Shown: in pieces, positions 26,047-34,439 of the stretch | Numbering within the stretch: position 1 is the stretch's first letter | How the letters are laid out: each line of letters starts with the position of its first letter | Assembly: GCA_011389735.1 (NCBI GenBank) | Contig: JAABTS010000018.1 | Coordinates: forward strand, 1 to 50,738 | DNA length: 50,738 nt | DNA from: Desulfobacteraceae bacterium | GTDB taxonomy: Bacteria; Desulfobacterota; Desulfobacteria; Desulfobacterales; JAABTS01 | Direction of reading: 5' to 3' | Notes under the pieces: generated by a model | What the model saw: only the letters and a program-made list of their open reading frames with translations | Databases searched by the model: none | What the model was told of the DNA's origin: nothing | Program-made: the position numbers and the translations under genes

Positions 26047-26899
26047 TGGACGCTCCGGGCCGGGATGAGGGCGGCGTAGTATTGTCGTCTTCTTCTTTCC
26101 ACGCCACAAGCGGAATATCTTCGTCCCCGGTCTTGTGATATTCCAGGCTTGGGCCCATCTTGACGCCGTGAGTGTATTCGAGCTTCATTTTATATTTGTC
26201 CACTTCCACCTGGCTGTCTATGGCTTTGCCTGCCAGCCGGTATTTTAAATAAATAATCCAGATGATCAAGGCGAAAATCATCAGGGACGCCGTCAGAAAA
26301 AACCATTTGAAACGGATCAGGGTGTCGATTCCAACACGGCCGACATATGTCGCGAAATTCGGTATGATCCAGTACAACAGAACGCTGAATAGAACCAGAA
26401 AACCTATCACGAAAATATTGAAGCGGCTCACGCCGGCGATAATCCTTTCCATACGCGTATGATACTGGCCGTTTTCAGCGTTTTTGGCGAACGACAGCTC
26501 ATCTTCGTTGTGAAAAAGCGCCATATAGGCTTTCACCACAAAGGCAAACAGGAGGATCACGCCGATGGGAATCCCCACGGCCGCAACAAACCAGGCGCGG
26601 AACGGAAAGGGGCGATCGTTCTTCACCAGCTTTACCTGGTAATCGTCAAACGATCCGAAGGTTTTTTCAAAATAATATTTGTTGAAATCGCTTAAATTTT
26701 TACCGTCCGTTTCATGAATCAGATTACCGTTGTTGTCCATGACCTGAAGCTTATAGTCAGTCCCTGACTTCAAAGCCGCCACGGCGAAGATCTCCAGCTC
26801 GATCAAAAACAGGCCGACGGCGATAATGATGATTATGGTTTTGTTTTCCCTGGCCAGGTCCGCCAATTTTTTTCGTTGTGGCATGTCGTTATTTTCCAA
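26030..26899 (-). CDS. Four-helix inner-membrane protein of unknown function
   Basis: Up to 289 residues (TTG at 26899 is 11 nt from an AGGAGGT; ATG at 26884 is the alternative). Hydrophobic segments lie at about 20-42, 112-135, 158-180 and 196-217. A loop of about 65 residues between the first two is probably periplasmic, and the charged C-terminal tail (about 220-289) is cytoplasmic. The gene overlaps the DHH-CBS gene by 17 bp and is first in the row that includes the GspE-like gene and the SSL2-like helicase, so it is likely the membrane partner of one of them. No family was recognised. Confidence 0.75.
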   Translation of the reverse strand: MENNDMPQRKKLADLARENKTIIIIIAVGLFLIELEIFAVAALKSGTDYKLQVMDNNGNLIHETDGKNLSDFNKYYFEKTFGSFDDYQVKLVKNDRPFPFRAWFVAAVGIPIGVILLFAFVVKAYMALFHNEDELSFAKNAENGQYHTRMERIIAGVSRFNIFVIGFLVLFSVLLYWIIPNFATYVGRVGIDTLIRFKWFFLTASLMIFALIIWIIYLKYRLAGKAIDSQVEVDKYKMKLEYTHGVKMGPSLEYHKTGDEDIPLVAWKEEDDNTTPPSSRPGASNGKDN

Positions 26900-26938
26900 A
26901 TCCGTTCAATACCTCCTGATCGCGATACGTTAGTTCAC

Positions 26939-27043
26939 TACAGGCTTGTAGAAATAAGATTTCATTGACTCGCCGGCCCGGGATATGCAAACCGTATTGT
27001 TCCAAACCCGCGGCCTTTGAAATTTAATGTCTGAAAGCCTGTA
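26939..27043. repeat. AT-ended palindromic element (MITE-like family), mid-size copy
   Basis: The terminal inverted repeats tacaggctt.tag (from 26939) and ctgaaagcctgta (to 27043) enclose ATTTCA/TGAAAT arms and the shared core cgccggcccgggatatgcaa. It has the same layout as the full copies but no inner TTGAATG palindrome. Nothing else is visible in the 400-bp gap 26900-27299. Confidence 0.72.
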
Positions 27044-27299
27044 TCCAAACGAATGTACATTTCTTTTCCTTGTAATTTTGGTCGAAGTACGGCATACTGT
27101 TTTGTGGTCGCCATGATTCAATTCTAGTCGCCGCCGGTTTCATCTGTTTTCCGAAATAACGGGGTGAAAGTCAATGAATTTGATCGATAGCCTTTGAAAT
27201 ATCATATTTTAAAACCTATAACATACATGCGCCGGTAGATTCAAGCCGTAAAAACAATTTCGGCGGAAGATTCGGGCGCGGGGCGCAGGATACGACACG

Positions 27300-27854
27300 A
27301 TGGAAAAGATTGTCATTTCAGTTTTGGGGCGGGATAAACCCGGGATTATCGCCGCTGTGGCCGGAATTTTGTTCGAATGGAGCTGTAACATCGAAAATGT
27401 CAGCCAGACCATTTTACAGACCGAATTTGCGGGTATTTTCATCGCACAGACACCTGCCGGCACGGATTTGCAGGCGTTTGAACGGGATCTGAGATCGGGG
27501 CTCAATCCTATGGGGCTGGACGTTTCAATTAAATCGATGAATCCCGGAACCATCGACGATAGGCCTGATAATACGGAACCGTTCATCATCACCACTCGCG
27601 GCCCAGACCGAAAAGGGCTGGTGGCTGCCGTCACCGGCGTCCTAGCACGGCATCGCGCCAACATCACCAACATGAAAGCGGTTTTCGAAGGTGGAGACGA
27701 CCCGGATAAAAATGTCATGATTTACGAAGCCGATATACCTCAAGGAAAAGGCGATACCGATCTCTACGACGAACTCCGGAAAACCGCCGCGGAATTGAAC
27801 CTCGATATCAGTATCCAGCATCGTCGTATTTTTGTGGCCATAAACCGGATATGA
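27300..27854 (+). CDS. Double-ACT-domain regulator (GcvR/UPF0237-like)
   Basis: A 184-residue protein made of two ACT domains (about 4-85 and 97-180). The first starts IVISVLGRDKPGIIAAVAG, the second IITTRGPDRKGLVAAVTG; these are the ligand-binding loop and helix of GcvR-type ACT pairs. ACT domains bind amino acids or related metabolites and signal to partner proteins. The UPF0210/PFL gene is two genes downstream, and UPF0237 and UPF0210 proteins are often encoded side by side in other bacteria, so a shared pathway is likely. No DNA-binding domain is present. The ribosome site is weak (CAGGA about 8 nt upstream). Confidence 0.85.
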   Translation: MEKIVISVLGRDKPGIIAAVAGILFEWSCNIENVSQTILQTEFAGIFIAQTPAGTDLQAFERDLRSGLNPMGLDVSIKSMNPGTIDDRPDNTEPFIITTRGPDRKGLVAAVTGVLARHRANITNMKAVFEGGDDPDKNVMIYEADIPQGKGDTDLYDELRKTAAELNLDISIQHRRIFVAINRI

Positions 27855-27999
27855 TCCGGCGCTGAAACGTATCGCCGGCAGGCAGGGCGAAAAAACGGCT
27901 TACCGGTTGCTTTTTCGAAAAAACTATGGCTTTATAAAGAGGATACGTATCAACCTGAAAACCGATATCAAGACCTGCTTTAAAGAAAAGGACGGATCC

Positions 28000-28710
28000 A
28001 TGAATCGATTTTGGACATATGCGCCGGTGATTTTCCTGTTAATCGGCCTTATCGCGCCTGTTTCCGCTCATGCGGAGTTCTACAAATACGTGGATAAGGA
28101 CGGCGTGCTTCGTTTTGCCGACGATTTGAGTATGATTCCGGATGAATACCATGACCAGATCGAATCATACAAGGAAAGAACCGATGGTTTGTCCGAAGAA
28201 GAAAAACTCCGCTACGAAGAAGAAAAACGGATCAAGGCCGAACAACGCGCCCTGGAACGGCAAAAAGAGCTGGAACGGCAGGCTCGTTCCCAGTCATTGG
28301 AAACACCGGTCATGATTCTGGGAAACCAGGTGATCGTACCCGTTACCGTATCCTATGGCGACACCGATATTCAAATCGACCTGCTCATGGACACTGGCGC
28401 GTCTTTTACGACTATTCATGAAGACGCCGTGAAAAGCGTTTATATCGATCAATTCATCCCCACTAAGGCGCGTATCGCCGGAGGACGGACGATCGACGTA
28501 AAAATGGTGCGTATGGACGCGATCAAAGCGGGACCGTTTTCGGTCGAAAACATTCTGGCGGGCGTTATCGATTTCGAAGGCGACCGCGGCGACTTTGACG
28601 GGCTGCTAGGTATGAACTTTCTTAAACACATAGAATACCGTGTCGATTTTAAACGAAACATGATTGTATGGAAACCCGTCAACGGTCTTACGATCCGGGA
28701 CGGGCAATGA
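28000..28710 (+). CDS. Secreted or periplasmic retropepsin-like aspartic protease with DUF4124-like start
   Basis: The start at 28000 was chosen because AAGGA precedes it at 8 nt and because it opens a normal signal peptide (hydrophobic stretch ending APVSAHA, then EF); the frame extends upstream without either. The mature protein begins FYKYVDKDGVLRFADD, as in DUF4124 proteins, followed by a charged helix of about 45 residues and a single retropepsin domain. Its active site LLMDTGASFT and the terminal LLGMNFL-hydrophobic strand are those of the bacterial clan AA family. Such domains dimerise to form the catalytic pair. The gene sits between the ACT and UPF0210 genes with 12 bp before the latter; a role in that pathway is not evident. 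Confidence 0.86.
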   Translation: MNRFWTYAPVIFLLIGLIAPVSAHAEFYKYVDKDGVLRFADDLSMIPDEYHDQIESYKERTDGLSEEEKLRYEEEKRIKAEQRALERQKELERQARSQSLETPVMILGNQVIVPVTVSYGDTDIQIDLLMDTGASFTTIHEDAVKSVYIDQFIPTKARIAGGRTIDVKMVRMDAIKAGPFSVENILAGVIDFEGDRGDFDGLLGMNFLKHIEYRVDFKRNMIVWKPVNGLTIRDGQ

Positions 28711-28722
28711 GGTTGCGAACAT

Positions 28723-30090
28723 ATGCTCACTGAAAACGAAATTATTTCCACGCTGGAGATGCTCCGGAACGAACATCTCGATGTGAGAACCGTTACTCTG
28801 GGGATCAATTTAGCGGATTGCGCGTCGCATTCACCCGAGGTCTTCAAGCGCCGCATCACGGAAAAAATAACCGGCCTGGCGGGCGATCTGGTGAATACCT
28901 GTGACCGTATCGGGAAAAAATACGGGATTCCCATTGTCAACAAACGTGTTTCCATAAGCCCGATCGCGGTCGTGGGAGCGCCGTTCGAATCGGACGAACT
29001 TGTGGATATCGCGCTGACGCTTGACGAGATTGCGGAAAGCGTAAATGTGGATTTTATCGGCGGCTTTACCGCTCTGGTGGAAAAAGGAATGGCAAAAGGA
29101 GACCGTTCATTGATTCACGCGATTCCGGAGGCTCTTTCACGGACGCAGCGGGTTTGCGCGTCGATCAATGTAGCCACCACTCAGGCCGGAATCAACATGG
29201 ACGCGGTTTTGCTGATGGGGAAAACAATCAAGCGAGCCGCCCTGTTGAGCGCGGACAGGGACGGCGTCGCCTGCGCCAAGCTGTGTGTGTTCGCTAATAT
29301 TCCCCAGGATATCCCGTTTATGGCGGGGGCCTACCTGGGGGTCGGAGAGGCGGACGCGGTGATCAACGTCGGTGTCAGCGGCCCGGGTGTAGTCAAGAAA
29401 GCCATTGACAGAGAGATCGGCGCCAAACCGGATCTGGGCGCTGTTTCCGAAATCATAAAACGAACCGCCTATAAAGTGACCCGGATCGGCGAGTTGATCG
29501 GTCGGGAAGTAGCGTCCAGCTTGAATATCCCCTTTGGCGTTGTGGATCTTTCCCTGGCTCCGACTCCCAATGTGGGAGACAGTGTCGGCGAAATTTTTCA
29601 AAGCCTCGGCCTTGAAAGCATCGGCGCACCCGGATCCACGGCGGCGCTTGCGATGCTCAACGACGCCGTCAAAAAAGGCGGGGCGTTCGCAAGTTCTTAT
29701 GTCGGGGGGCTTAGCGGAGCGTTCATTCCGGTGAGCGAAGACCTGAATATTTCCCAGGCGGTCGAAAACGGCCTGCTGTCTATCGAGAAACTTGAAGCCA
29801 TGACCTGCGTGTGTTCCGTGGGGCTGGACATGGTCGCACTGCCCGGCGATATCTCGGAAGACACCCTGGCTGCTGTTATCGCCGATGAAATGGCCATCGG
29901 CGTGATCAACAAAAAGACCACCGCCGCCCGCTTGATTCCCGTGCCAGGCAAGAAGGCCGGGGATTTCGCCGTCTTCGGCGGCCTGCTTGGGGAATCGACC
30001 ATCATGAATGTGAAAAACTTGCACGGCGAAAATAAATTCCTCAATCTCGGAGGACGGATTCCGGCGCCGATTCAAAGTCTCACGAACTGA
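28723..30090 (+). CDS. UPF0210 (PFL-like) family protein
   Basis: 455 residues matching the UPF0210/DUF711 family over its whole length: the start has NLDVRTVTLGIN-like wording, then AVGAPFES-type and GGFTALVEKG segments, a serine/glycine-rich 'SGPGVVKKA' region, and the C-terminal GGLLGEST and PIQSL motifs. Structures of the family resemble the pyruvate-formate-lyase fold but lack the glycyl-radical loop; the function is unknown. It starts 12 bp after the retropepsin gene with GAGGT in the overlap of the stop. The frame is full length and intact. With the double-ACT gene nearby it recreates the UPF0237-UPF0210 pair. Confidence 0.9.
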   Translation: MLTENEIISTLEMLRNEHLDVRTVTLGINLADCASHSPEVFKRRITEKITGLAGDLVNTCDRIGKKYGIPIVNKRVSISPIAVVGAPFESDELVDIALTLDEIAESVNVDFIGGFTALVEKGMAKGDRSLIHAIPEALSRTQRVCASINVATTQAGINMDAVLLMGKTIKRAALLSADRDGVACAKLCVFANIPQDIPFMAGAYLGVGEADAVINVGVSGPGVVKKAIDREIGAKPDLGAVSEIIKRTAYKVTRIGELIGREVASSLNIPFGVVDLSLAPTPNVGDSVGEIFQSLGLESIGAPGSTAALAMLNDAVKKGGAFASSYVGGLSGAFIPVSEDLNISQAVENGLLSIEKLEAMTCVCSVGLDMVALPGDISEDTLAAVIADEMAIGVINKKTTAARLIPVPGKKAGDFAVFGGLLGESTIMNVKNLHGENKFLNLGGRIPAPIQSLTN

Positions 30091-30112
30091 TTGATCGAAA
30101 CCGCACACTAAT

Positions 30113-30790
30113 ATGCACGCTATCAGTCGAACCCATGTATTGAAAACAGAGCAGGTTGACTCCATCAGACTCCCGGATCAGGCCATGTGCCTGCGGTTGA
30201 TCAGGGAAACGGAGATGCTCGACAATATCGTGTTTCATTCGATCCAGGTGGCCCGGGTTGCAATGGGATTGACGGATCTTCTCGGATACGCCGGATTTCC
30301 CTTGAACAGGAACCTGGTGCTGACAGGCGCCGTTTTGCACGACATAACCAAAACCAGAAGCATTACCACCAAAGAACGGCATGACTCCACAGGAAAAAAA
30401 CTGCTCGTTGAAAAAGGTTTTCCCGAAACCGGAAACATCGTGGGCCAGCATGTGCGTGTGGACCCTCATATCGACCCGTCGGTCGTCACCGAATCCGAAA
30501 TCGTCAATTACGCCGATAAACGGGTTGTTCACGACACTGTGGTTCCTTTGGACGAACGTATGGCGTACATCCTTGAACGTTATGGGAAAACTCCCGCCCA
30601 TTGTTCGAGAATCAAGGAGATGTGGCGTGAAGCCGAAACCATTGAACAAAAAATATGGCGTCGGATTCCGGAAGAATTTCTTCCCGTGCTGGAAGATTGC
30701 ATAAAAAAGCCGTTACAAGACGATATCGAAACGGAAATGGAGCGTTTGTTTCAACCGGAAAGCGATATCCTTTTATTGATCAAAAACTGA
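30113..30790 (+). CDS. HD-domain metal-dependent phosphohydrolase
   Basis: A 225-residue single-domain protein. The metal ligands of the HD fold are visible: His in NIVFHSIQV (about 42), HD in VLHDITK (about 80), then GQHVRVD and the Asp of YADKRVVHDT. HD proteins hydrolyse phosphomonoesters or nucleotides; the substrate is unknown. The ATG at 30113 has no clear ribosome site, and a later ATG (30188) is possible but would remove a charged helix. It follows the UPF0210 gene by 22 bp and is followed by the membrane protein gene at 18 bp, so all are probably one operon. Confidence 0.82.
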   Translation: MHAISRTHVLKTEQVDSIRLPDQAMCLRLIRETEMLDNIVFHSIQVARVAMGLTDLLGYAGFPLNRNLVLTGAVLHDITKTRSITTKERHDSTGKKLLVEKGFPETGNIVGQHVRVDPHIDPSVVTESEIVNYADKRVVHDTVVPLDERMAYILERYGKTPAHCSRIKEMWREAETIEQKIWRRIPEEFLPVLEDCIKKPLQDDIETEMERLFQPESDILLLIKN

Positions 30791-30808
30791 AAGGATTCCT
30801 GGAAAACA

Positions 30809-31414
30809 ATGAGTGGAGAAGCAGGTAAAGGGGAAGGGGGAAAAGGCGACGCCGCAGGGAAGGGAGAAGGCGGCAAGGGCCCGGAGTCTCAAAAAACGTC
30901 CTTTTTGAAAAGCAAATGGTTTCTGATATTGTTGTTGATTGCCGCCTGCTGGGCTGCATATTATTTCCTTTTCCCTGGAAAAAACGGCGAACCGGATAGA
31001 TCCGCCGACGATGACAAGGTGCTCGGACTATACGATCCTAAAGAATCGGCTCCTGAAAGAAAAAATATTGTCGATCTTTACCATAAAAGCCTGGAATTCG
31101 CTCAATTTGAAGTTGAAACCTTTCTGATCGAACTTGAAAAATTGCAGCGCACCAAGGAGCTGGACATCCGGCTTGCAGGACGCAAAGCGATGTTCTATGC
31201 TCAGGATAAGGGCGAAGAACAAAAACAGATTGAAACCGAAAAAAACCAGGCGGAAAAAAAGGAGCGGGCCAGAATAGAATCTGAAGAAAAACGCCTTAAA
31301 TCACTCCTTGATGAAGCTATCGAGGATGTGAAACGATTGAAAAAGAAGCTCAGGGACGCTCGAATAGAAAATGTTCAACGGAAAGACGAAGACGGCGGCG
31401 GATCAAAAAAATAA
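30809..31414 (+). CDS. Single-pass membrane protein with coiled-coil tail
   Basis: 201 residues with a Gly/Lys-rich N-terminal arm (repeats of GEGGKG), one membrane segment (about 36-54, WFLILLLIAACWAAYYFLF) and a long charged C-terminal part that is almost all heptad-like lysine/glutamate sequence (about 95-190), so it should form a coiled coil. The orientation is probably N-terminus in the cytoplasm, because the arm is lysine-rich. No known domain is visible. The small membrane-protein frame described at 31427-31570 runs in the opposite direction just past its stop. Confidence 0.7.
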   Translation: MSGEAGKGEGGKGDAAGKGEGGKGPESQKTSFLKSKWFLILLLIAACWAAYYFLFPGKNGEPDRSADDDKVLGLYDPKESAPERKNIVDLYHKSLEFAQFEVETFLIELEKLQRTKELDIRLAGRKAMFYAQDKGEEQKQIETEKNQAEKKERARIESEEKRLKSLLDEAIEDVKRLKKKLRDARIENVQRKDEDGGGSKK

Positions 31415-31426
31415 TCGAAACCGGCG

Positions 31427-31570
31427 TCAACGCCATCCGGTATCCGAAAAAAGGCTTCGAGCGTATTGCAACTTGTCTATGATAAATTCCCAGTTAATCC
31501 CAATCAAAAGACCTGCGCTGAAAGAAATGACGACGATCCAGATATCTCTTTTAAGATCATCTTTCCCCAT
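31427..31570 (-). CDS. Small single-pass membrane protein (47 residues)
   Basis: A short frame begins at ATG 31568-31570 after a strong GGAGGAG ribosome site at 5 nt and ends at TGA 31427-31429. The peptide has a charged N-terminus (GKDDLKRD), one hydrophobic helix (about residues 11-26, IWIVVISFSAGLLIGI), and a short amphipathic tail with Trp at both ends of the helix. It converges on the membrane-protein gene at 30809-31414 (12-bp gap between stops). Its ribosome site and membrane segment make it a credible small protein; no similarity was recognised. Confidence 0.6.
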   Translation of the reverse strand: MGKDDLKRDIWIVVISFSAGLLIGINWEFIIDKLQYARSLFSDTGWR

Positions 31571-31857
31571 TGTGACTCCTCCATTTCAATCGATATTCGT
31601 GTTACGGGAAACGTTCTTTACCGGAAAACTGAGCCGTGATTCATGCGAAATCGTTCCATCACCCGAATGATTGCCATTTTTACGCCGGCTTGTCAACGGT
31701 TTAACCGTCGATCCGATGCGATACGGCCTTGCTAAACAAAATTTTTCCGATAGAGGGATAAAAATATAAAATATAGAAGATTCGATATTGAAAAATGACG
31801 AAAAACTATGTAGGAAAATACGAAGCTAAAGCTTTCGGCGACAGGGTCGGGTTCATA

Positions 31858-31917
31858 CTATAGCCTTCCGGAAATTGAGTTTCCCTGCTTTGCCGGCCTG
31901 GGATATACGAATAACAC
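31858..31917. repeat. AT-ended palindromic element, solitary left half
   Basis: The segment ctatagccttccggaaattg and what follows (tttgccggcctgggatatac, gaataac) matches the left arm and core of the MITE-like family but has no right arm, so it is a truncated copy just upstream of the cohesin-domain gene. Confidence 0.65.
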
Positions 31918-31974
31918 GAGGAAAAGAAACGTTTTCTATAAAAAAATAAGGATACAGAAAGGGGAGTGATGTCG

Positions 31975-32529
31975 ATGACGCGGATTTACAAAGGATGGTG
32001 TATTATAGGAGTTTGTGCGGCCCTGGTGTTCTTCACGGCTTTAATCGGTTCGGCGAACGAGCTGATCATACCGGAACTGGAAGGCGAACCCGGCCAGATC
32101 GTAACGGCGCCGATTATCCTGGATCAGGTCGACAACCTTGCGGGAATCAAGCTTTCCTTAAAGTATGACGCCGGTCTGATTAAATATAAAAAGTCGGAAA
32201 AAGGCAAATCAACGTCCTCGTTTCTTCATGTGGTGAACGATAAAAAGCCCGGCGCATTGATTATAGTCATGGCGAGCGCCACTGGAATCAAAGGAAAGAA
32301 CCTTACCCTCGTAACGCTTGATTTTGAAATCAACGCCTCGATAAAAGCAAAAACCGCCGCAAAATTAGATGTTATAGAACTTCAATTGATGTCTGACAAG
32401 CTTGAAGATTTAAAATATGACATCAAAAGCAATCCAATCCGTATCAACGTCAAATCGGTTCAACCTGAAAAAAAGCCGGCGGCCAAACCTGATGACCCTC
32501 CAAACGCCCCAAAACCCGATATAAAATAA
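31975..32529 (+). CDS. Secreted cohesin-domain protein
   Basis: 184 residues from the ATG at 31975, placed 8 nt after GGGGAG. A GTG and another ATG just upstream are too close to the ribosome site. It begins with a signal peptide (about 1-27, hydrophobic core GVCAALVFFTALIG) and then a single cohesin-like beta-sandwich: IPELEGEPGQIVTAPIIL, LAGIKLSLKYDAGLI, a long middle, and VTLDFEINASIKAK. A proline/lysine-rich tail ends the protein without a sorting signal. Cohesins bind dockerin modules; a dockerin-like remnant exists at 45430-45659. Secretion is clear; the binding partner is unknown. Confidence 0.83.
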   Translation: MTRIYKGWCIIGVCAALVFFTALIGSANELIIPELEGEPGQIVTAPIILDQVDNLAGIKLSLKYDAGLIKYKKSEKGKSTSSFLHVVNDKKPGALIIVMASATGIKGKNLTLVTLDFEINASIKAKTAAKLDVIELQLMSDKLEDLKYDIKSNPIRINVKSVQPEKKPAAKPDDPPNAPKPDIK

Positions 32530-32937
32530 CGAACATGATCGGAAACGATCACCCCGTATCATGAAATGAGTTTCACAGTAAACGGGTTGAGTCTTTTGCA
32601 AAGGGTTAAATATTTCTCACAAAGGCACAGAGGCACAGAGAAAAAACTCCGTGCCTCCGTGCCTCCGTGAGAGAATTAATAACAATCATGATCTGAAACG
32701 TCCACTCCATAACATAAAATGAATTTCACAGTAACGAACATGATCGGAAACGATCTCCCCGTATCATGAAATGAGTTTCACAGTAAACGGGTTGAGTCTT
32801 TTGCAAAGGGTTAAATATTTCTCACAAAGGCACAGAGGCACAGAGAAAAAACTCCGTGCCTCCGTGCCTCCGTGAGAGAATTAATAACAATCATGATCTG
32901 AAACGTCCACTCCATAACATAAAATGAATTTCACAGT
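32528..32937. repeat. 205-bp exact tandem duplication
   Basis: The sequence starting aacgaacatgatcggaaacg at 32528 is repeated from 32733 with a period of 205 bp; only one difference was seen (gatcaccccg against gatctccccg). Each unit carries a long hairpin (cacaaaggcacagaggcaca / ctccgtgcctccgtgcctcc) and starts and ends with similar 'atgaaatgagtttcacagta' segments that may have mediated the duplication. Nothing else lies in 32530-33008. Confidence 0.9.
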
Positions 32938-33008
32938 AAAAGAATCACCATGTGCAGGGTGGAGCTCATAAAAGGCTCCACCCGCCGCAAGTGACGCTTA
33001 TATTGCAA

Positions 33009-33941
33009 TCAGTCCTCCAATTTACCAGGAACTTCGAAAGACGGACTTCGATTCACCATCCGCTTTAAATCCTCCCAATCGAAATGAAGGTACCGCCGGG
33101 TCGTATTCAGGTTTTCATGTCCCAAAAGGTATTGAATCATGATAATGTTCTCACCGGATTTCGCTTTCAGGCTGGCGCCTGAATGCCTCAATAAATGGGG
33201 CCCTTGTTTGCGTTTATGAATATTCGCCCTTAAAAGCGCTTTACTGATAATATTATGGATTTGCCTCGGTTTGAGCTGTTTTCCGTGGCTGGAAAGAAAT
33301 ATCCAGGGTAACTGGTGTCCCTTGAAGCATGAACGGATCGACAGCCAGTTTTCGAATTTATTGATAATATCATCGTTTATTGGTACATTTTCGACTTTTT
33401 GCCGTTTACGAGTGATCCATATCTCTTTTAGATCAAGTCTGACATCTTCCATACGCAAATTCACGACCTCCGACACTCTCAGGCATAAATCCGTAAAAAG
33501 GCTGAATAGCAACAAGTTACGGTCAATAAACTTGTTATGGCCGTTTTGTGCTTCATCATGGAATAACACCTGTAATTCCTCGAATGACAGGTAATCAGTC
33601 CTTGGAGTATAACTTTTCGGCTTATCAATAATTCCAGCGTAGTTATCCAGTATATAATCCTCTGTGACCAGAAAATCAAAAAAACTGCTCAAGGTGTACA
33701 ATAGGCTTGCTTTGGAAGCTTTTGAAATCTTGACGCCTTTAAGATAGGCTATTATTAAATTTTTGCGAATATCATGAACATAATCGATATTTTGTGACTT
33801 ACAATAATTGTTGAACCTTTTAAGCTCCCAACTTCTATTTTTAATAGTTGTAGCGCTAAATGCGTCGATAGCTTCTTTTTCGTCAAAATATTCTTTAATA
33901 GCGTTTTCGATTGTAATTTGTGCTTTCGGCTGATAATCCAT
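33009..33941 (-). CDS. Tyrosine recombinase (Xer/integrase family)
   Basis: 310 residues from the ATG at 33941, chosen because AAAGGA precedes it by 7 nt (an ATG 15 bp upstream overlaps that site). The N-terminal SAM-like core-binding domain (about 10-100) is followed by the catalytic domain with all key residues: Arg in LCLRVSEVV, Lys in RKRQK, HLLRHSG (HxxR), His in LLGHENLNT and the Tyr nucleophile in RRYLHF. Codon use is AT-rich compared with neighbouring genes, pointing to transfer. It could move an integrative element or resolve dimers; no att site pair was found. It lies next to the 205-bp duplication and palindromic sites. Confidence 0.92.
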   Translation of the reverse strand: MDYQPKAQITIENAIKEYFDEKEAIDAFSATTIKNRSWELKRFNNYCKSQNIDYVHDIRKNLIIAYLKGVKISKASKASLLYTLSSFFDFLVTEDYILDNYAGIIDKPKSYTPRTDYLSFEELQVLFHDEAQNGHNKFIDRNLLLFSLFTDLCLRVSEVVNLRMEDVRLDLKEIWITRKRQKVENVPINDDIINKFENWLSIRSCFKGHQLPWIFLSSHGKQLKPRQIHNIISKALLRANIHKRKQGPHLLRHSGASLKAKSGENIIMIQYLLGHENLNTTRRYLHFDWEDLKRMVNRSPSFEVPGKLED

Positions 33942-33980
33942 GATAAATCCTTTCAATGTTATATATGGAACATGAATCCC

Positions 33981-34009
33981 TTATAATACCTGAAAGCGAT
34001 ACTTGTCAA
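33981..34009 (-). promoter_or_regulatory. Promoter of the tyrosine recombinase gene
   Basis: On the minus strand, TTGACA (34009-34004) and TTATAA (33986-33981) are spaced 17 bp apart, about 40 bp upstream of the recombinase start. The -35 box sits directly beside an ATTGCACAAT word of the operator-like cluster. Confidence 0.6.
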
Positions 34010-34014
34010 CACAA

Positions 34015-34132
34015 ATTGCACAATAGTACAATCGCCGTATTTGGGTTATTATCGTTGAAGGAGGTTTTGAGCATGTTTAAGCCGGGTGGATTTGTCTAAA
34101 AAAAATTGCACAATATAATCATATTGTGCAAT
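34015..34132. promoter_or_regulatory. Operator-like cluster of ATTGCACAAT sites
   Basis: The 10-bp word ATTGCACAAT occurs at 34015-34024 and 34105-34114, and inverted (ATTGTGCAAT) at 34123-34132. The last two form a perfect 12-bp-arm palindrome with a 4-bp loop (34105-34132). The first copy lies directly upstream of the recombinase -35 box. Such spacing suits a repressor, or a recombinase or attachment site. Confidence 0.6.
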
Positions 34133-34250
34133 ATTTATTTTCAATTACGACACCATTGTTATATATTCCTATTATTTCAGGATGTTATATTGTGTCAGGG
34201 ATTTGGTTCACAGAGACGGCCGGCCCGGGAAAATATCCCAGGCCGGTAAA

Positions 34251-34432
34251 ATAGCTTTTCAGATAATAAGATTCACTGCGTTGTCGGCCCGGTGATATAC
34301 GAATTTTATTATGTTGAATGTGATCCCCCTCATTTAACATTTAGCATTCAACATAAATAATTTAGCATTCAACAAAAAATGCAACAATCCCGGGCCTGCC
34401 GCTTTGCGAAAGTTAATTCCTGAAAAAATTAT
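34251..34432. repeat. MITE-like element, full copy B
   Basis: Same internal sequence as copy A (ttgtcggcccggtgatatac, gaattttattatgttgaatg, catttagcattcaacataaa). Left end atagcttttcag matches perfectly; the right end has diverged (ctgaaaaaattat). It ends 8 bp from the 3' end of the STAS gene. The remaining part of 33942-34250 is the promoter and operator region and a GC-rich hairpin (ggccggcccgggaaaatatc then ccaggccgg). Confidence 0.82.
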
Positions 34433-34439
34433 GATACTT

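Noticed and set aside
32528-32937. CRISPR-like repeat array
   Set aside because: Only two units of 205 bp in direct tandem with no spacers; it is a tandem duplication.
33009-34132. Integron platform (integrase plus attC sites)
   Set aside because: The recombinase shows no IntI-type extra helix by eye and no attC-like core sites or cassettes were seen.
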